Positions 9,581 to 18,750 of a DNA stretch of 64,000 bases are shown one piece after another. The stretch is from Litorilituus lipolyticus (GTDB taxonomy: Bacteria; Pseudomonadota; Gammaproteobacteria; Enterobacterales; Alteromonadaceae): assembly GCF_006439335.1 (NCBI RefSeq), contig NZ_SAWY01000027.1:186001-250000 (forward strand), given 5' to 3'. The number at the start of each line of letters is the position of its first letter. The first letter of the stretch is position 1. The notes under the pieces are model-generated. The model saw only the letters and a program-made list of their open reading frames with translations, ran no database searches and was not told where the DNA came from. The position numbers and the translations under genes were made by a program.

Positions 9581-11101
9581 ATGAATTTTCGTTTGATCGT
9601 TATAATGAGCTTGATGGCATTGCCATCAAGCTCGTTTTTTTTGTCTGGTTATTTAACGCGTTTAATAGAACGCGATGAGCAAACTGTAAAGCAATTAGAT
9701 TATGCTTTAACTTTGCATAATAGTGCCGCATATCGTTATTTAGTGTTAAATCATCGTGAAGGGAGTGAGTCATGGCTATTTGCTCAAAAAGAGCTAGCGA
9801 AAGTAGATGCTAAGGCTGCATTATCATTAGCTAATTGGTACAACAAACAAAGTCAATTACTCGAAAGCTTAGCTCCAGAAAAGCACAGTAAAAATCTACA
9901 AAAGATGGTGTTTTGGCTTCAACAAGCGGTACGATTGAATGATGATGAAGCGAAAATTAGTTTAGTTGAACATTACCTTAAAAGTGAGTCTTTCGATAAG
10001 GCAAAAGTTGTTCTATCACAAATGCCACAAGAAACGCTTTTTACTGTGTTATTAAAGATTAGACTATCTGTCGCTTTAGGTGAGCAAGAAAATACCCTGG
10101 CACTTATTAAAAAAAATGTTCGTTTACTTGAGCAACATATTCAAGGACAGACGCTTCTAAATAAGTTGAAAAAATTTCAAGTAATAACACATTCAGCTGA
10201 AATACCTGAACAATTGATAGCGCAAAATTGCACTATTAGTTTGCAGTTATTTGCGACTCAGTTAACCCATTTAGATTTATTAGAACAACTAGTCAGTGAT
10301 TTTATGGCAAAAAAAATAAGTCAGTCTGTTTGTTTTACGCAGATTCGCTACCTGAGCAAACAGGCATTGGAGTGTGAAAGCAAAAAGAACAGTGCGATAA
10401 GCTGTAATGAAAAATTATTTAATCAAATAGCAGCAACAGTAAATACTCGTTATATAGGTGTAATGCTGCCAGAGGGAGGAGCAAACGTTCATTTTGGCAT
10501 TTTGTATTTTGATAAATTTGATACACCTGATGTACTTAGTCATGAAATAAGTCATTTTTTTGGGTTTATAGATGAGTACCCCTTAAAAGAAAATCATGAA
10601 GCTTGCCTCAATATCCAACAAAAACCTTTTGCACGCAATGTTGCAGTGCTGTCTCCGACATATCAGGGTGAAAGGGAAAGGGTGAGAGCTGAAGTGCTCA
10701 AACAGCTAGTTTGGGCAAAACACATTGATCCTAAAACCCCTATATTGCAAGCAATGCCAGGAGCGAAAAAACATTGGCGTTTGGGTACACCCAAGAAATA
10801 TATTAATAAAGTAGGCCTCTTTCCTGCACGAAGTTGTGAGCAAAGTAAGGGGCAAGCAACGGGAGCATTACAAGCATATAAACCTTTAGCACAACGAACA
10901 CATTTAGAATACTATGAGCATAGCTTACCACCTTTATATTTAAGCTTATTATTTCAAAAGCCTAAACATTATCTTATGCCTAGCTTTCATTGGAATATTG
11001 CATTAGCGGAGTATTTATCAGGGAATGAAGAGCAGGCAAATTACTGGTTGTCGCAATCTTTAAAATGGCAACATAAAAGTGATTCAAAGCAAGTTCATTA
11101 A
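9581..11101 (+). CDS. Predicted secreted/membrane-anchored zinc metalloprotease with helical repeats
   Basis: 506 residues, not a family I can name firmly. The N-terminus (residues 1-23) is a hydrophobic signal peptide or anchor. Residues about 75-185 look like Sel1/TPR helical repeats (AALSLANWY, MVFWLQQAVRLNDDEAKISL), and the C-terminus has another such pair. HEISHFFGFIDEY at 321-333 matches the zincin pattern HExxHxxGxxDEY seen in M64-type (IgA peptidase-like) enzymes: the two His are zinc ligands, the first Glu is catalytic and the Asp/Glu pair is typical. Several Cys suggest disulphides in the periplasm. It starts 19 nt after nlpI, hence probably co-transcribed. Role in envelope proteolysis is inference. 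Confidence 0.7.
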   Translation: MNFRLIVIMSLMALPSSSFFLSGYLTRLIERDEQTVKQLDYALTLHNSAAYRYLVLNHREGSESWLFAQKELAKVDAKAALSLANWYNKQSQLLESLAPEKHSKNLQKMVFWLQQAVRLNDDEAKISLVEHYLKSESFDKAKVVLSQMPQETLFTVLLKIRLSVALGEQENTLALIKKNVRLLEQHIQGQTLLNKLKKFQVITHSAEIPEQLIAQNCTISLQLFATQLTHLDLLEQLVSDFMAKKISQSVCFTQIRYLSKQALECESKKNSAISCNEKLFNQIAATVNTRYIGVMLPEGGANVHFGILYFDKFDTPDVLSHEISHFFGFIDEYPLKENHEACLNIQQKPFARNVAVLSPTYQGERERVRAEVLKQLVWAKHIDPKTPILQAMPGAKKHWRLGTPKKYINKVGLFPARSCEQSKGQATGALQAYKPLAQRTHLEYYEHSLPPLYLSLLFQKPKHYLMPSFHWNIALAEYLSGNEEQANYWLSQSLKWQHKSDSKQVH

Positions 11102-11431
11102 TTAATGACTCACTTTTCGCTCTTGAGAAGCGTGTACGTCTTTGTTTTCTGAACTAACACCGTTGGAGTTGACAACTTGTTCAGTTACAGAGTTTGAATT
11201 TAATTGAATAACAGATCTCATCGGCAGATCTAATTCTTGCTTAGCCTGTGCAATTGGCCAATGAGTAAATTTACTTAAATACTCAATTTCTTTAGCAGAT
11301 TTTTGCTGAATACCTTTTATGCGTTCATTCTCTTCCTTGAGTTGTTGAGCTAAAAAGTTTTTTCTTGTGCGAAAACTAATTTTGCTTGTCAACTGAACGG
11401 CGATATAAACAAACCAAGAATGGACGTTCAT
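11102..11431 (-). CDS. Small protein of unknown function
   Basis: 109 residues, not recognised. A short hydrophobic N-terminus (about residues 5-15) is followed by a basic stretch and a probable coiled coil (LAQQLKEENERIKGIQQKS), then a polar, probably disordered tail. Its stop codon abuts the stop of the metalloprotease gene on the other strand, so the two are exactly convergent. No convincing ribosome-binding site is visible. It looks like a real gene because the frame fills the gap and the protein has an ordered amphipathic pattern. Confidence 0.5.
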   Translation of the reverse strand: MNVHSWFVYIAVQLTSKISFRTRKNFLAQQLKEENERIKGIQQKSAKEIEYLSKFTHWPIAQAKQELDLPMRSVIQLNSNSVTEQVVNSNGVSSENKDVHASQERKVSH

Positions 11432-11636
11432 AGGATGCTACCATTTAAAATTCACCTACTATTTATAGTTGATCTTTAGCAAAAGTTCCTCTTTTACTAA
11501 CCCTTTATTGCTTATAACTAGCGCTAAAATTGCGATGTAACAGCAACAGACTTATTTAAGACATTAAAATAAATATAAAAATTCAGGTATAATTGATTTG
11601 AAATTTTTTTTATGATTTTTTTGATTATTTACCATT

Positions 11637-13316
11637 ATGACACAATTTAACGTTGCTCAATTTAAACAACAGTTTCCACTACTTGGTTTAAACGTTGAAA
11701 ATAAATCGCTGATCTACTTTGATAATGCCGCGACCTCTCAAAAACCTCACTGTGTTATAGAAGCAATTAAGCAATTTTATGAAACAAGCAATGCTAATGT
11801 TCATCGGGCATCGCACTACTTAAGTAGTAAAGCGACTACGGCTTTTGAACAATCTCGTGAAAGTGTAAAAACTTTTATTAATGCTAAAAGCACAAAAGAA
11901 ATCATTTGGACAAAGGGCACAACAGAAAGTGTTAACTTGGTTAGTCATAGTTTAGGGCTAGATCGCCTTTGCGCAGATGATGAAATTGTGCTGTCAGCAT
12001 CGGAACATCACGCAAATATAGTCCCTTGGCAATTAGTTGCTCAGAAAACAGGAGCAAAAATTAGAGTTCTACCGGTAACAGCTTCAGGGATTATTGATGT
12101 AACAGACGTCGATACCATAATTAATATTAAGACAAAAATAGTGGCCGTTGCACATATTTCAAATGTGATTGGTAAAGTGAATCCGATAGAAAAAATTATA
12201 GCAAGAGCCAAATCAGTAAGCGCCTTTACCTTTATAGACGGTGCTCAAGCAGTTGCGCATATTACAGTTGATGTACAAAAACTAGGCTGTGATTTTTATG
12301 CCTTTTCAGCACATAAAATGTATGGCCCAACAGGGGTTGGCGTGTTGTTTGGTAAACAAAGCATTTTAGAGTCAATGCCACCATATCAATCTGGAGGTGA
12401 AATGATCAAAACGGTGAGCTTTAATCGTCCAACAACCTTCAATACGTTACCTTTTAAACTTGAATCAGGTACAGCAAACATATCAGGTGTGGTCGCTTTG
12501 GCTGAGGCTATTTCATTTATCAAGCCATATATCCAAGATTCAATTGACTATAGCGACTATGAAAAGCAGATGACACATCATTGTTATCAGCAACTATCTC
12601 AATTGAAAGGTGTTAAATTTATTGTTGAAGGCGAGCCTGACATACCAGTATTGTCATTTTTACTTGAAGGTCATCATAATCATGATATTGCAACTTTACT
12701 AGATAGCTATGGTATTGCTGTTAGAGCAGGGCATCATTGTGCTATGCCGCTGATGGAGTCATTAGCAATTAATGGTTGCATTAGAGTATCTTTGGCTCCA
12801 TACAATACGATTGCAGAAATAGATGTATTAATTGACACATTAAAACGAATTTTACAAAAAGCAGATAGTTTTGTTGAAACCAACTTATCCCCTGAACGGG
12901 TAAAGTCTATAGATAGTGCTTCAAGGCTGGACGTAATTATTAATACATTTAGTCAAGTTAAAGGCTGGGATAATCGTCATCGAGAGATTATGTTACTAGG
13001 GAAAACGTTAGAACGATTAGATAAATCAGAACGTCATAATGAATATTTAATCAATGGCTGTGAATCACTTGCTTGGCTTAAAATTGAACAACATGAAAAT
13101 AATACTTTTTCTTTTACCGCAGATAGTGATGCCAAGATAATACGAGGTTTGTTAGTCATTGTGTTGGCTGCTTACAATGGAAAAACAGCACAAGAAATTG
13201 CCGAGTTTGATGTTAATGAATACTTCAGTAAACTTGGTATATTGCAGCACCTTAGTCCATCAAGAGGTAATGGACTACGTGCAATTGTTGAAAGTATTAA
13301 ACATAACGCACAGTAA
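11637..13316 (+). CDS. csdA: Fused cysteine desulfurase CsdA - sulfur acceptor CsdE
   Basis: PLP enzyme taking sulfur from cysteine as a persulfide, joined to its own acceptor. 559 residues, against about 400 for CsdA/SufS and 147 for CsdE. Residues 1-405 form the class-V desulfurase: PLP lysine K227 in FSAHKMYGPTG, active Cys C368 in AGHHCAMP (group II, SufS/CsdA type). Residues ~430-559 are a complete SufE/CsdE domain with acceptor Cys C485 in LINGCESLAW. tcdA (csdL) is convergent next door; in E. coli CsdA-CsdE-CsdL form one sulfur-transfer system. The start ATG lacks a clear ribosome-binding site but matches the family N-terminus. Confidence 0.94.
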   Translation: MTQFNVAQFKQQFPLLGLNVENKSLIYFDNAATSQKPHCVIEAIKQFYETSNANVHRASHYLSSKATTAFEQSRESVKTFINAKSTKEIIWTKGTTESVNLVSHSLGLDRLCADDEIVLSASEHHANIVPWQLVAQKTGAKIRVLPVTASGIIDVTDVDTIINIKTKIVAVAHISNVIGKVNPIEKIIARAKSVSAFTFIDGAQAVAHITVDVQKLGCDFYAFSAHKMYGPTGVGVLFGKQSILESMPPYQSGGEMIKTVSFNRPTTFNTLPFKLESGTANISGVVALAEAISFIKPYIQDSIDYSDYEKQMTHHCYQQLSQLKGVKFIVEGEPDIPVLSFLLEGHHNHDIATLLDSYGIAVRAGHHCAMPLMESLAINGCIRVSLAPYNTIAEIDVLIDTLKRILQKADSFVETNLSPERVKSIDSASRLDVIINTFSQVKGWDNRHREIMLLGKTLERLDKSERHNEYLINGCESLAWLKIEQHENNTFSFTADSDAKIIRGLLVIVLAAYNGKTAQEIAEFDVNEYFSKLGILQHLSPSRGNGLRAIVESIKHNAQ

Positions 13317-13335
13317 CTTTTGAGTTATCAGTGCG
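13307..13335. terminator. Hairpin at the csdA/tcdA convergence
   Basis: CGCAC-n2-TAACT / AGTTA-n3-GTGCG stem overlapping the csdA stop codon and lying 21 nt from the tcdA stop. It lacks a T-tract, so a terminator role is only likely from its position. Confidence 0.45.
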
Positions 13336-13356
13336 GGTATTTTACTCTTATGTGTA

Positions 13357-14166
13357 CTAACTTTGTTTGCGTTTTAAGTATTTATCTATCGAGCGGCCCA
13401 CGGCGAAAAAAGCGAAACTTGCTGTGACGTGGGTAGTGGCACCAAAACCACCGCTGCAATCTAAACGCATAGATCGTTCTTCTTGCACATTTTGTTGTTT
13501 CGTGAAACAAACATCACCTTCAGCGTCAGGGTAACGCAGTTGTTCATTGGAGAATACTGCATCAATAGCAAACTTTCTCTTACTCGCTTTTGCTAAATCA
13601 GCACGGGGAAAATTAAATTCTCGCCTTAACTGATTTTTAACCTTAGCTAGAAGTGGATCTTGGTAAGTTTGGCTTAAATCGCATATGGAAATTTTACTTG
13701 GATCAACCTGACCGCCAGCACCGCCGATGGTAATAATAGGAGTTTTATTACGTTTACAAAAAGCGATTATTTGGGTTTTGATATTAACAGAGTCAATGGC
13801 ATCAATAACATAATCGTAATTTATAGACATAAGCTCTTTTAGATTATCTGAGGTAACAAAGTCTTCAACAGCATTAACTTGGCATCCGGGATTAATCTGC
13901 ATTATTCGCTCTTTCATCACTTCAACTTTACTTAAGCCTATATTATCGGTTAAAGCGTGAATCTGTCTGTTTGTATTGGTAATACAAATATCATCTAAAT
14001 CAATTAGCGTAATGTTACCAACGCCATTACGTGCTAAGGCTTCAGCAACCCATGAACCAACGCCGCCAATACCAATAACACAAAAATGAGCATTACGAAG
14101 AAAGTCAGCACCTTGTTGACCGTAGAGTCGAGCAATACCACCAAAGCGTAAAGAATAATCAGACAT
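13357..14166 (-). CDS. tcdA: tRNA threonylcarbamoyladenosine dehydratase TcdA (CsdL)
   Basis: ThiF/E1-like ATP-dependent enzyme that cyclises t6A37 of tRNA to ct6A. 269 residues, as expected. The nucleotide-binding motif GIGGVGSWVAEALARNG begins at residue 32, followed by the acidic LIDLDDICITNTNRQ loop. In E. coli the gene (csdL) is next to csdAE, and CsdA/CsdE are thought to act with it; here it is convergent with the fused csdA-csdE. It stands alone as a transcript with its own upstream gap. Confidence 0.95.
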   Translation of the reverse strand: MSDYSLRFGGIARLYGQQGADFLRNAHFCVIGIGGVGSWVAEALARNGVGNITLIDLDDICITNTNRQIHALTDNIGLSKVEVMKERIMQINPGCQVNAVEDFVTSDNLKELMSINYDYVIDAIDSVNIKTQIIAFCKRNKTPIITIGGAGGQVDPSKISICDLSQTYQDPLLAKVKNQLRREFNFPRADLAKASKRKFAIDAVFSNEQLRYPDAEGDVCFTKQQNVQEERSMRLDCSGGFGATTHVTASFAFFAVGRSIDKYLKRKQS

Positions 14167-14352
14167 AAATTAGAACGAAAAAAGAATAGTGAAAATAAGG
14201 GGCGATATTATAACGCTCGACAGTTATCAGTAAAGTAAAGAATATTTTGTTAAGAGGGAATACTAATGATATTTACGTATACTGTCGACAATGTGCAATT
14301 TTACGTGATTAAAAACTTTTGTTGATTATCGATTTTAAAGATTAAAGGCAAT

Positions 14353-14380
14353 AAAAAAGGCAGTAAAAACTGCCTTTTAA
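14353..14380 (-). terminator. Intrinsic terminator of gltA
   Basis: AAAAGGCAGT / ACTGCCTTTT stem with a 4-nt A loop (T on the reverse strand), 23 nt beyond the gltA stop. T-rich on the reverse-strand side, which fits termination of gltA. Confidence 0.88.
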
Positions 14381-14402
14381 AATACTCATTATATGACCAG
14401 AA

Positions 14403-15692
14403 TTATTTTCTAGCGTTTAATGGTACGAATTCACGGTTAATTTCGCCAGTATATTTTTGACGTGGACGACCAATTTTTTGACCTGGCTGAGATAGCATCT
14501 CATCCCAGTGAGCAATCCAGCCTACAGTTCTAGACATAGCGAAAATAACTGTAAACATACTTGTTGGTATACCAATCGCTTTTAAGATAATACCTGAGTA
14601 AAAATCTACGTTAGGGTAGAGTTTTTTCTCAATAAAGTATGGGTCTTCTAAGGCAACTTTCTCAAGCGCCATTGCAACATCTAGAAGTGGATCTTTAATA
14701 CCAAGCTCTTTTAGTACTTCATGACACGTTTCACGCATTACAGTTGCGCGAGGGTCGAAGTTTTTATATACACGATGACCAAAGCCCATTAAGCGGAAAG
14801 AGTCATTTTTGTCTTTTGCTTTAGCAACATATTCATCAACACGATCAAGACTACCAATTTCTTCAAGCATCGTTAAACAAGCTTCGTTAGCACCACCGTG
14901 CGCTGGTCCCCATAAAGATGCAACACCCGCAGCAATACAAGCATATGGATTAGCGCCAGAAGAGCCTGCTAAACGTACCGTAGAAGTTGAAGCGTTCTGC
15001 TCATGATCTGCATGTAAAGTGAAAATTCTATCCATAGCTTGCGCTAAGATTGGACTTACTTTGTATTCTTCAGCAGGTACTGAAAACATCATGTGCAAGA
15101 AGTTTTCTGCGTATGATAAATCATTACGTGGATAAACAAATGGTTGACCCATGCTGTATTTATAAGCCATAGCAGCAATTGTAGGCATCTTCGCGATCAA
15201 ACGGTGTGCACTACGTTTACGTTGAGCAGGATCATCAATATCTAGATCACTGTGATAGAAAGATGACATTGCACCAACAACACCACATAGCATAGCCATT
15301 GGGTGAGCATCTGGTAAGAAACCATGGAAGAAATGAGCAAGTTTTTCGTGAACAAGAGTGTGTGTTGTGATTATTGAGGTGAAATCGTCGTACTCAGCCT
15401 GTGTTGGAGCACTGCCATTCAATAAAATATAACAAACTTCTAGGTAATCTGCTTCTTTTGCAAGGCTATCAATTGGGTAGCCGCGGTGTTGAAGAATACC
15501 ATTACTACCATCAATATAAGTGATTGAAGATTCACACGATGCAGTGGCTAAAAAGCCAGGGTCGTAGGTGAAGTAGCCGTGACCACCTAATGTTCTAATA
15601 TCAATTACATCTGTGCCTGCCGTACCCTTTAAAATTGGCAGTTCGGTTATTTCTTTGCCATCAATACTTAGAGAGGCTTTTGAATCAGCCAT
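14403..15692 (-). CDS. gltA: Citrate synthase
   Basis: Condenses oxaloacetate and acetyl-CoA in the first TCA step. 429 residues, the type II (hexameric, NADH-sensitive) gram-negative length. Conserved active-site segments are present: [25 protein letters not shown] and [14 protein letters not shown]. It is divergent from sdhCDAB-sucABCD across a 564-nt control region, the same arrangement as in E. coli. Confidence 0.98.
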   Translation of the reverse strand: MADSKASLSIDGKEITELPILKGTAGTDVIDIRTLGGHGYFTYDPGFLATASCESSITYIDGSNGILQHRGYPIDSLAKEADYLEVCYILLNGSAPTQAEYDDFTSIITTHTLVHEKLAHFFHGFLPDAHPMAMLCGVVGAMSSFYHSDLDIDDPAQRKRSAHRLIAKMPTIAAMAYKYSMGQPFVYPRNDLSYAENFLHMMFSVPAEEYKVSPILAQAMDRIFTLHADHEQNASTSTVRLAGSSGANPYACIAAGVASLWGPAHGGANEACLTMLEEIGSLDRVDEYVAKAKDKNDSFRLMGFGHRVYKNFDPRATVMRETCHEVLKELGIKDPLLDVAMALEKVALEDPYFIEKKLYPNVDFYSGIILKAIGIPTSMFTVIFAMSRTVGWIAHWDEMLSQPGQKIGRPRQKYTGEINREFVPLNARK

Positions 15693-15911
15693 ATGTTTTA
15701 TCCCCTATCAATTATAATTTTGTAATTTAATCCTGACTAAATTTGCAGCAAAAATTGCTATGGTGAAAAATTAGTCACTTTTTCTGAATATAAAACTGTC
15801 GACATTCTACCCTGAAAACGATTTAAATTGTAAGAGTAATTATACTAAAGTTTAACATGAATCATGAAATTGATTAAAAAAAAAGCACATGTTATTAGCT
15901 AACAAGGATAA

Positions 15912-15940
15912 TTGTAATTATTGTATTTCAGCTATATAAT
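15912..15940 (+). promoter_or_regulatory. Candidate sdh promoter (-35/-10)
   Basis: TTGTAA (15912-15917), 17-nt spacer, TATAAT (15935-15940): a perfect -10 and 4/6 -35 at ideal spacing. It points at sdhC, about 315 nt downstream. Confidence 0.6.
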
Positions 15941-15975
15941 CTCTGCGTTCAGTAGCTGTTTTACTTGTTGTTCAT

Positions 15976-16007
15976 AGATTTAAATTGAAATTATTCAATT
16001 TAAATCT
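15976..16007. repeat. Perfect 14-bp hairpin in the sdh leader
   Basis: AGATTTAAATTGAA (15976-15989), loop ATTA, TTCAATTTAAATCT (15994-16007). No T-tract follows, so it is not a standard terminator. It would lie in the 5' leader of the sdh transcript if that begins near 15947, or could be a palindromic protein-binding site. Confidence 0.7.
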
Positions 16008-16040
16008 TATTCCAAAGTCTAACTAGTAAGGTTTGATGAA

Positions 16041-16049
16041 GTTAGTTAA
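16041..16049 (+). promoter_or_regulatory. ArcA-box-like site (weak)
   Basis: GTTAGTTAA differs at one base from the ArcA core GTTAATTAA; 80 nt upstream of the exact match at 16121. Confidence 0.3.
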
Positions 16050-16120
16050 ACTTGTGTGCGATTTGGTAAACTTTACTTAAATAACGAGACATGTGTATTT
16101 ATGAATTGTATACATGATGC

Positions 16121-16129
16121 GTTAATTAA
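16121..16129 (+). promoter_or_regulatory. ArcA-box-like site
   Basis: GTTAATTAA matches the ArcA core exactly. It lies 128 nt before sdhC and 9 nt upstream of a TATAGT -10-like hexamer at 16138. In E. coli ArcA represses gltA and sdh-suc under low oxygen, so the position makes sense, but a 9-mer of A/T is not specific on its own. Confidence 0.4.
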
Positions 16130-16256
16130 GCATGTCATATAGTTACCGTTCACTTCGGGAATTACTTTTTTATTTTAGCCTCAGGTTATATTCAAAGGTA
16201 GTTCATGAGTAACAATAATAAAAGTTGAAGGCTTTCGAGCTCTTTAGGCAACAATT

Positions 16257-16631
16257 GTGAAAAAACAACGTCCTGTAAACCTAGATCTAACTACAATAAA
16301 GATGCATCCAGCAGCAAATGCTTCTATCTTACATCGTATCTCTGGTGTAATTATGGTATTTGCAATAGGTATCTTATTGTGGACACTCTCAACCTCTCTT
16401 TCTTCTGCTGAAGGATTTGCGCAAATTCAAGGTTACCTTGATGGCATTTTCTTTAAATTTATTGTCTTAGGCTGTTTATCTGCTTTGACCTACCATATTT
16501 TAGCGGGTGTTCGTCACTTGTTTATGGATTTAGGGCATTTTGAAGAACTAGCTTCAGGTAATATGTCAGCCAAATTAGTTATCGTACTTTGGTTGGTAAT
16601 CACCGTTATAGTAGGAGTTTGGTTATGGTAA
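16257..16631 (+). CDS. sdhC: Succinate dehydrogenase cytochrome b556 subunit
   Basis: Membrane anchor subunit binding heme b and ubiquinone in complex II. 124 residues, three membrane helices. Starts with GTG; the N-terminus KKQRPVNLDLTTIK and the motif SILHRISGV match SdhC, as does the heme-ligand region LTYHILAGVRHLFMDLG. First gene of sdhCDAB; it overlaps sdhD by 7 nt. The GTG start has little ribosome-binding sequence, so expression may be tuned. Confidence 0.96.
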   Translation: MKKQRPVNLDLTTIKMHPAANASILHRISGVIMVFAIGILLWTLSTSLSSAEGFAQIQGYLDGIFFKFIVLGCLSALTYHILAGVRHLFMDLGHFEELASGNMSAKLVIVLWLVITVIVGVWLW

Positions 16632-16972
16632 ATATTGTCGCATCCGCAGGCCGTAATGGCGTGCATGATTTTATTCTTTTAAGAGCTAGTGCAATAATTC
16701 TTGTACTATATACCTTACTTCTTGCAGGTTTCTTCGTAGTAACACCAACTGTTACTTTTGATATCTGGCAAGATTTTTTTGCTTGTACAGGGGTGAAAAT
16801 TGCAACCTTGTTAGCATTAGCTGCATTACTTGCACATGCTAAAATTGGTATTTGGCAAGTTTTGTCAGATTACATAAAACCACCATTTTTACGTGGTGCT
16901 TTGCAATTCTTCTTTTCAGTTCTTTTATTAGTCTACGTTGCTGCAGGCTTCTTAATAGTGTGGGGTGTGTAA
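16625..16972 (+). CDS. sdhD: Succinate dehydrogenase membrane anchor subunit
   Basis: Second membrane anchor of complex II. 115 residues from the ATG at 16625, the same length as E. coli SdhD, which decides against the longer frame opening at 16589. GGAG lies 9 nt upstream inside sdhC. NIVASAGRNGVHDFILLRAS at the N-terminus and three hydrophobic helices are typical. The stop is directly followed by the sdhA start. Confidence 0.95.
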   Translation: MVNIVASAGRNGVHDFILLRASAIILVLYTLLLAGFFVVTPTVTFDIWQDFFACTGVKIATLLALAALLAHAKIGIWQVLSDYIKPPFLRGALQFFFSVLLLVYVAAGFLIVWGV

Positions 16973-18739
16973 GTGAGCGTTCCTATTCGTGAATTTGACG
17001 CCATAGTAATTGGCGCAGGCGGCGCAGGTATGCGCGCTGCATTAGCTATTTCTGAATCAGGCCAATCTTGTGCCTTGATTTCAAAAGTATTTCCAACTCG
17101 TTCTCATACAGTATCTGCTCAAGGTGGTATTACCGTTGCTTTAGGTAATGCCCATGAAGATCACTGGGAACAGCATATGTACGATACGGTTAAAGGTTCT
17201 GATTATATCGGTGACCAAGACGCTATCGAGTACATGTGTAAAACTGGTCCTGAATCAGTAATTGAATTAGAAAAAATGGGTTTACCATTTTCTCGCTTTG
17301 AAGATGGTCGTGTATATCAACGTCCATTTGGTGGTCAATCTAAAAACTTCGGTGGTGAGCAAGCTGCTCGTACTGCGGCTGCTGCTGACCGTACAGGTCA
17401 CGCACTTTTACATTGTCTATACCAGCAAAATGTAAAAAACAAAACCAATGTATACTCTGAGTGGTATGCATTAGATCTTGTTAAAAATTCAGATGGTGCT
17501 GTTGTTGGTACAACGGCTATTTGTATTGAAACAGGTGAAATCGTTTACTTTAAAGCCCGAGCAACTGTTCTAGCAACAGGTGGTGCTGGCCGTATCTTTG
17601 CCTCAACAACTAATGCCCATATTAATACGGGTGATGGTGTTGGTATGTCTCTTCGTGCAGGCATTCAAATGCAAGACATGGAAATGTGGCAATTCCATCC
17701 AACGGGTATTGCAGGTGCAGGTGTACTTGTAACTGAAGGTTGTCGTGGTGAGGGTGGTTACCTTCTTAATAAAGATGGCGAACGCTTTATGGAACGTTAC
17801 GCACCAAATGCTAAAGATTTAGCTGGTCGTGATGTTGTTGCTCGTTCAATGATGACTGAAATTCGTGAAGGTCGTGGTTGTGACGGTCCTTGGGGTCCAC
17901 ACATCAAGCTTAAACTTGATCATTTAGGTAAAGAAACATTAGAGAAACGTTTACCTGGTGTTTGTGATTTATCACGTACCTTTGCTCATGTTGATCCAGT
18001 TGAAGAGCCAATTCCAGTTATACCTACATGTCACTACCAAATGGGTGGTGTACCTTGTAACGTAAATGGTCAAGCGATTAATATTGCCGCTGATGGCACA
18101 GAAACTATTGTTGAAGGTTTATTCGCTGTAGGTGAGATTGCATGTGTATCTGTACACGGTGCCAACCGCTTAGGTGGTAACTCATTACTTGATTTAGTGG
18201 TGTTTGGTCGCGCAGCAGGTAACTTCTTAGGTAAGTACTTAAATGATACTGAGTTTGGTAAAGAAGCAACTGAATCTGATTTAGATGCTGCATTAGCTCG
18301 TACTAACCGTTGGGAATCTTCAACTAAAGGTGAAGATCCAGTACAAATCCGTAAAGACTTACAACAATGTATGCAACTTAACTTCTCGGTATTCCGTGAA
18401 GGTGAAGCAATGGCTCAAGGCATGAAAGAGTTAACTGAAATTCGTGAACGCCTTAAAGAAGCACGTTTGGACGATAAGTCATCTGAATTTAACACGCAAC
18501 GTATCGAGTGTTTAGAATTAGATAACTTAATGGAAACTGCTTTCTGTTCTGCAAAAGCGGCTAACTTCCGTACAGAGTCACGTGGTGCTCATGCACGTCA
18601 AGATTTCACAGAACGTGATGATGAAAACTGGTTATGTCACTCAATTTATACGCCTGAAACGGAAGATATGACAAAGCGTGACGTAAACATGAAGCCAATT
18701 CACCGCGAAGCTTTCCCACCGAAAGCTCGTGTATACTAA
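16973..18739 (+). CDS. sdhA: Succinate dehydrogenase flavoprotein subunit
   Basis: Oxidises succinate to fumarate with covalently bound FAD. 588 residues, equal to E. coli SdhA. GTG start abutting the sdhD stop. The FAD dinucleotide fold is [11 protein letters not shown] near residue 15; the flavinylated His is in [12 protein letters not shown]; the catalytic segment HPTGIAGAG and the C-terminal [11 protein letters not shown] region are present. Part of sdhCDAB. Confidence 0.98.
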   Translation: MSVPIREFDAIVIGAGGAGMRAALAISESGQSCALISKVFPTRSHTVSAQGGITVALGNAHEDHWEQHMYDTVKGSDYIGDQDAIEYMCKTGPESVIELEKMGLPFSRFEDGRVYQRPFGGQSKNFGGEQAARTAAAADRTGHALLHCLYQQNVKNKTNVYSEWYALDLVKNSDGAVVGTTAICIETGEIVYFKARATVLATGGAGRIFASTTNAHINTGDGVGMSLRAGIQMQDMEMWQFHPTGIAGAGVLVTEGCRGEGGYLLNKDGERFMERYAPNAKDLAGRDVVARSMMTEIREGRGCDGPWGPHIKLKLDHLGKETLEKRLPGVCDLSRTFAHVDPVEEPIPVIPTCHYQMGGVPCNVNGQAINIAADGTETIVEGLFAVGEIACVSVHGANRLGGNSLLDLVVFGRAAGNFLGKYLNDTEFGKEATESDLDAALARTNRWESSTKGEDPVQIRKDLQQCMQLNFSVFREGEAMAQGMKELTEIRERLKEARLDDKSSEFNTQRIECLELDNLMETAFCSAKAANFRTESRGAHARQDFTERDDENWLCHSIYTPETEDMTKRDVNMKPIHREAFPPKARVY

Positions 18740-18750
18740 GGAGCATTACA

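Larger units (their letters stand above)
15693..16256. promoter_or_regulatory. Divergent gltA / sdh-suc control region
   Basis: 564 nt without a gene. It contains a sigma70-like promoter towards sdh (15912-15940), a perfect hairpin (15976-16007) and two ArcA-box-like words (16041, 16121). Towards gltA the only candidate is a reverse-strand TATAAT at 15839-15844 with no good -35. A TATAGT at 16138-16143 might be a second -10 nearer to sdhC. If the upstream promoter is used, the sdhC leader is about 310 nt. Confidence 0.6.

Noticed and set aside
15839-15844. Reverse-strand TATAAT as the gltA promoter
   Set aside because: No -35 at 16-18 nt; in AT-rich DNA the hexamer alone is weak, so it is mentioned but not listed as a feature.
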